Below are positions 5,751-6,278 of a stretch of 6,278 bases of DNA, piece by piece. The number at the start of each line of letters is the position of its first letter. Position 1 is the stretch's first letter. The stretch is from Desulfobacterales bacterium (GTDB lineage: Bacteria > Desulfobacterota > Desulfobacteria > Desulfobacterales > DAOWNP01): NCBI GenBank assembly GCA_030149595.1, contig JASFBI010000125.1, forward strand, positions 1 through 6,278, in the 5' to 3' direction. The translations under genes and the position numbers were made by a program. The notes beneath the pieces were generated by a model. It had not been told where the DNA came from. It did no database searches and saw only the letters and a program-made list of their open reading frames with translations.

Positions 5751-6278
5751 TCAATTCTCCACTAAGTCAAAATCAAGCTCATCATTTTTCACTTCAATTT
5801 CTTTTTCATATATTCGTTGTTCAGTATAAATATTCTCGCTACTACCACCTTTACATGGAAGTATCTGCATACTATTAAACACACTTATCAAATCATCAAT
5901 GCACCCTTCTGGGTCTATGATATAGCTTGAACCCCAGCACCGCCAAAACGTCCAGCCAACTCTTTCCATAGTGCGTTGTCGTTTCCAATCATCCATCCAT
6001 TTTTCAGGAGGGTGATACTTATCACCATCTAATTCTATTGCCAACCTTTGGTCATTTTCTCCTTCAACAACCAAATCAATTGAAAATGTTCCGACTTTTA
6101 CTTGGGGTGTGACGTTATATCCTTTTTCTATTAGCCGTTGATATATGTCACGTTCAAAGTCAGAATCGCATAGATCAACTGGGTTATCTACTTGCTCAAT
6201 TTGTGGCATCGGGGATGAAAAATGGCGTATTATTTTTAAACGTAGATCAGATTCATTTTTTAACTCAGATTCTTGAAT
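5751..6278 (-). CDS. C-terminal restriction-endonuclease-like domain of a larger protein, probably a helicase (5' end outside window)
   Basis: The frame is open from TGA at 5751-5753 to the window edge, so the gene starts beyond it; the internal ATG at 6207-6209 is probably not the start because 23 further in-frame codons (including ESDLRLKIIRHF) continue the fold upstream. Counting from that methionine, SDFERDIYQRLIEKGYNV (16-33), GTFSIDLVVEG (40-50) and LAIELDGDKYH (56-66) form a PD-(D/E)xK-type nuclease core related to Vsr/DUF559 and the REase_MTES_1575 domain: E19, D45, E59 and D61 are candidate metal ligands and H66 is conserved. ERVGWTFWRCWGSS (82-95) is typical after this core. In known proteins this domain ends large superfamily 1 helicases of defence islands, so a helicase-nuclease is expected, by inference, outside the window. 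The last 35 residues are acidic. It is probably the first visible gene of the operon. Confidence 0.85.
   Translation of the reverse strand: MQESELKNESDLRLKIIRHFSSPMPQIEQVDNPVDLCDSDFERDIYQRLIEKGYNVTPQVKVGTFSIDLVVEGENDQRLAIELDGDKYHPPEKWMDDWKRQRTMERVGWTFWRCWGSSYIIDPEGCIDDLISVFNSMQILPCKGGSSENIYTEQRIYEKEIEVKNDELDFDLVEN

Noticed and set aside
1..6278. CRISPR array or insertion sequence
   Set aside because: No regularly spaced direct repeats and no transposase-like frame are visible.

Overview
The window is AT-rich and comes from a bacterium. Two tRNA genes lie on the + strand at the left edge. Every convincing protein gene lies on the - strand, so the genes read from right to left. A B12-binding-type radical SAM protein, an FkpA/Mip-like lipoprotein isomerase and dense all-minus gene order would fit a Gram-negative, Desulfobacterota-like anaerobe. 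That taxonomic guess is inference only.

Left part (1-2860), housekeeping-like: the 3' end of tRNA-Val(UAC), a complete tRNA-Asp(GUC) and a strong intrinsic terminator come first. Next is a cobalamin-binding-type radical SAM gene that appears split by a single in-frame TAA into a 457-codon part and a 150-codon part read in the same frame. Then come a perfect 15-bp palindrome and an FKBP-type peptidyl-prolyl isomerase lipoprotein.

Middle (2861-3234): the FKBP upstream region is followed by a GC-richer structured block at about 2977-3100. Its ends are imperfect inverted repeats resembling an integron attC site. Beside it is a 54-codon stub whose first ~29 residues look like the N-terminus of a type I restriction subunit HsdR.

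Right part (3235-6278), an eroded defence-type operon. In transcription order it holds: the C-terminal nuclease domain of a larger protein, probably a helicase, cut by the window edge; a short AAA/ABC-type ATPase with Walker A but apparently without its middle; a RhuM-family protein; a Fic protein with its own C-terminal inhibitory motif; and the HsdR stub. Spacing is tight: a 4-base overlap at ATPase/RhuM, 16 bases at RhuM/Fic, and TAA directly followed by ATG at Fic/HsdR. RhuM, Fic and SMC-like ATPases are known passengers of type I restriction loci. The simplest reading is a type I R-M/defence island that has lost most of hsdR and the middle of the ATPase but keeps intact RhuM and Fic. No hsdM or hsdS is visible. 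The two eroded genes and the attC-like block are the most interesting parts of the window.
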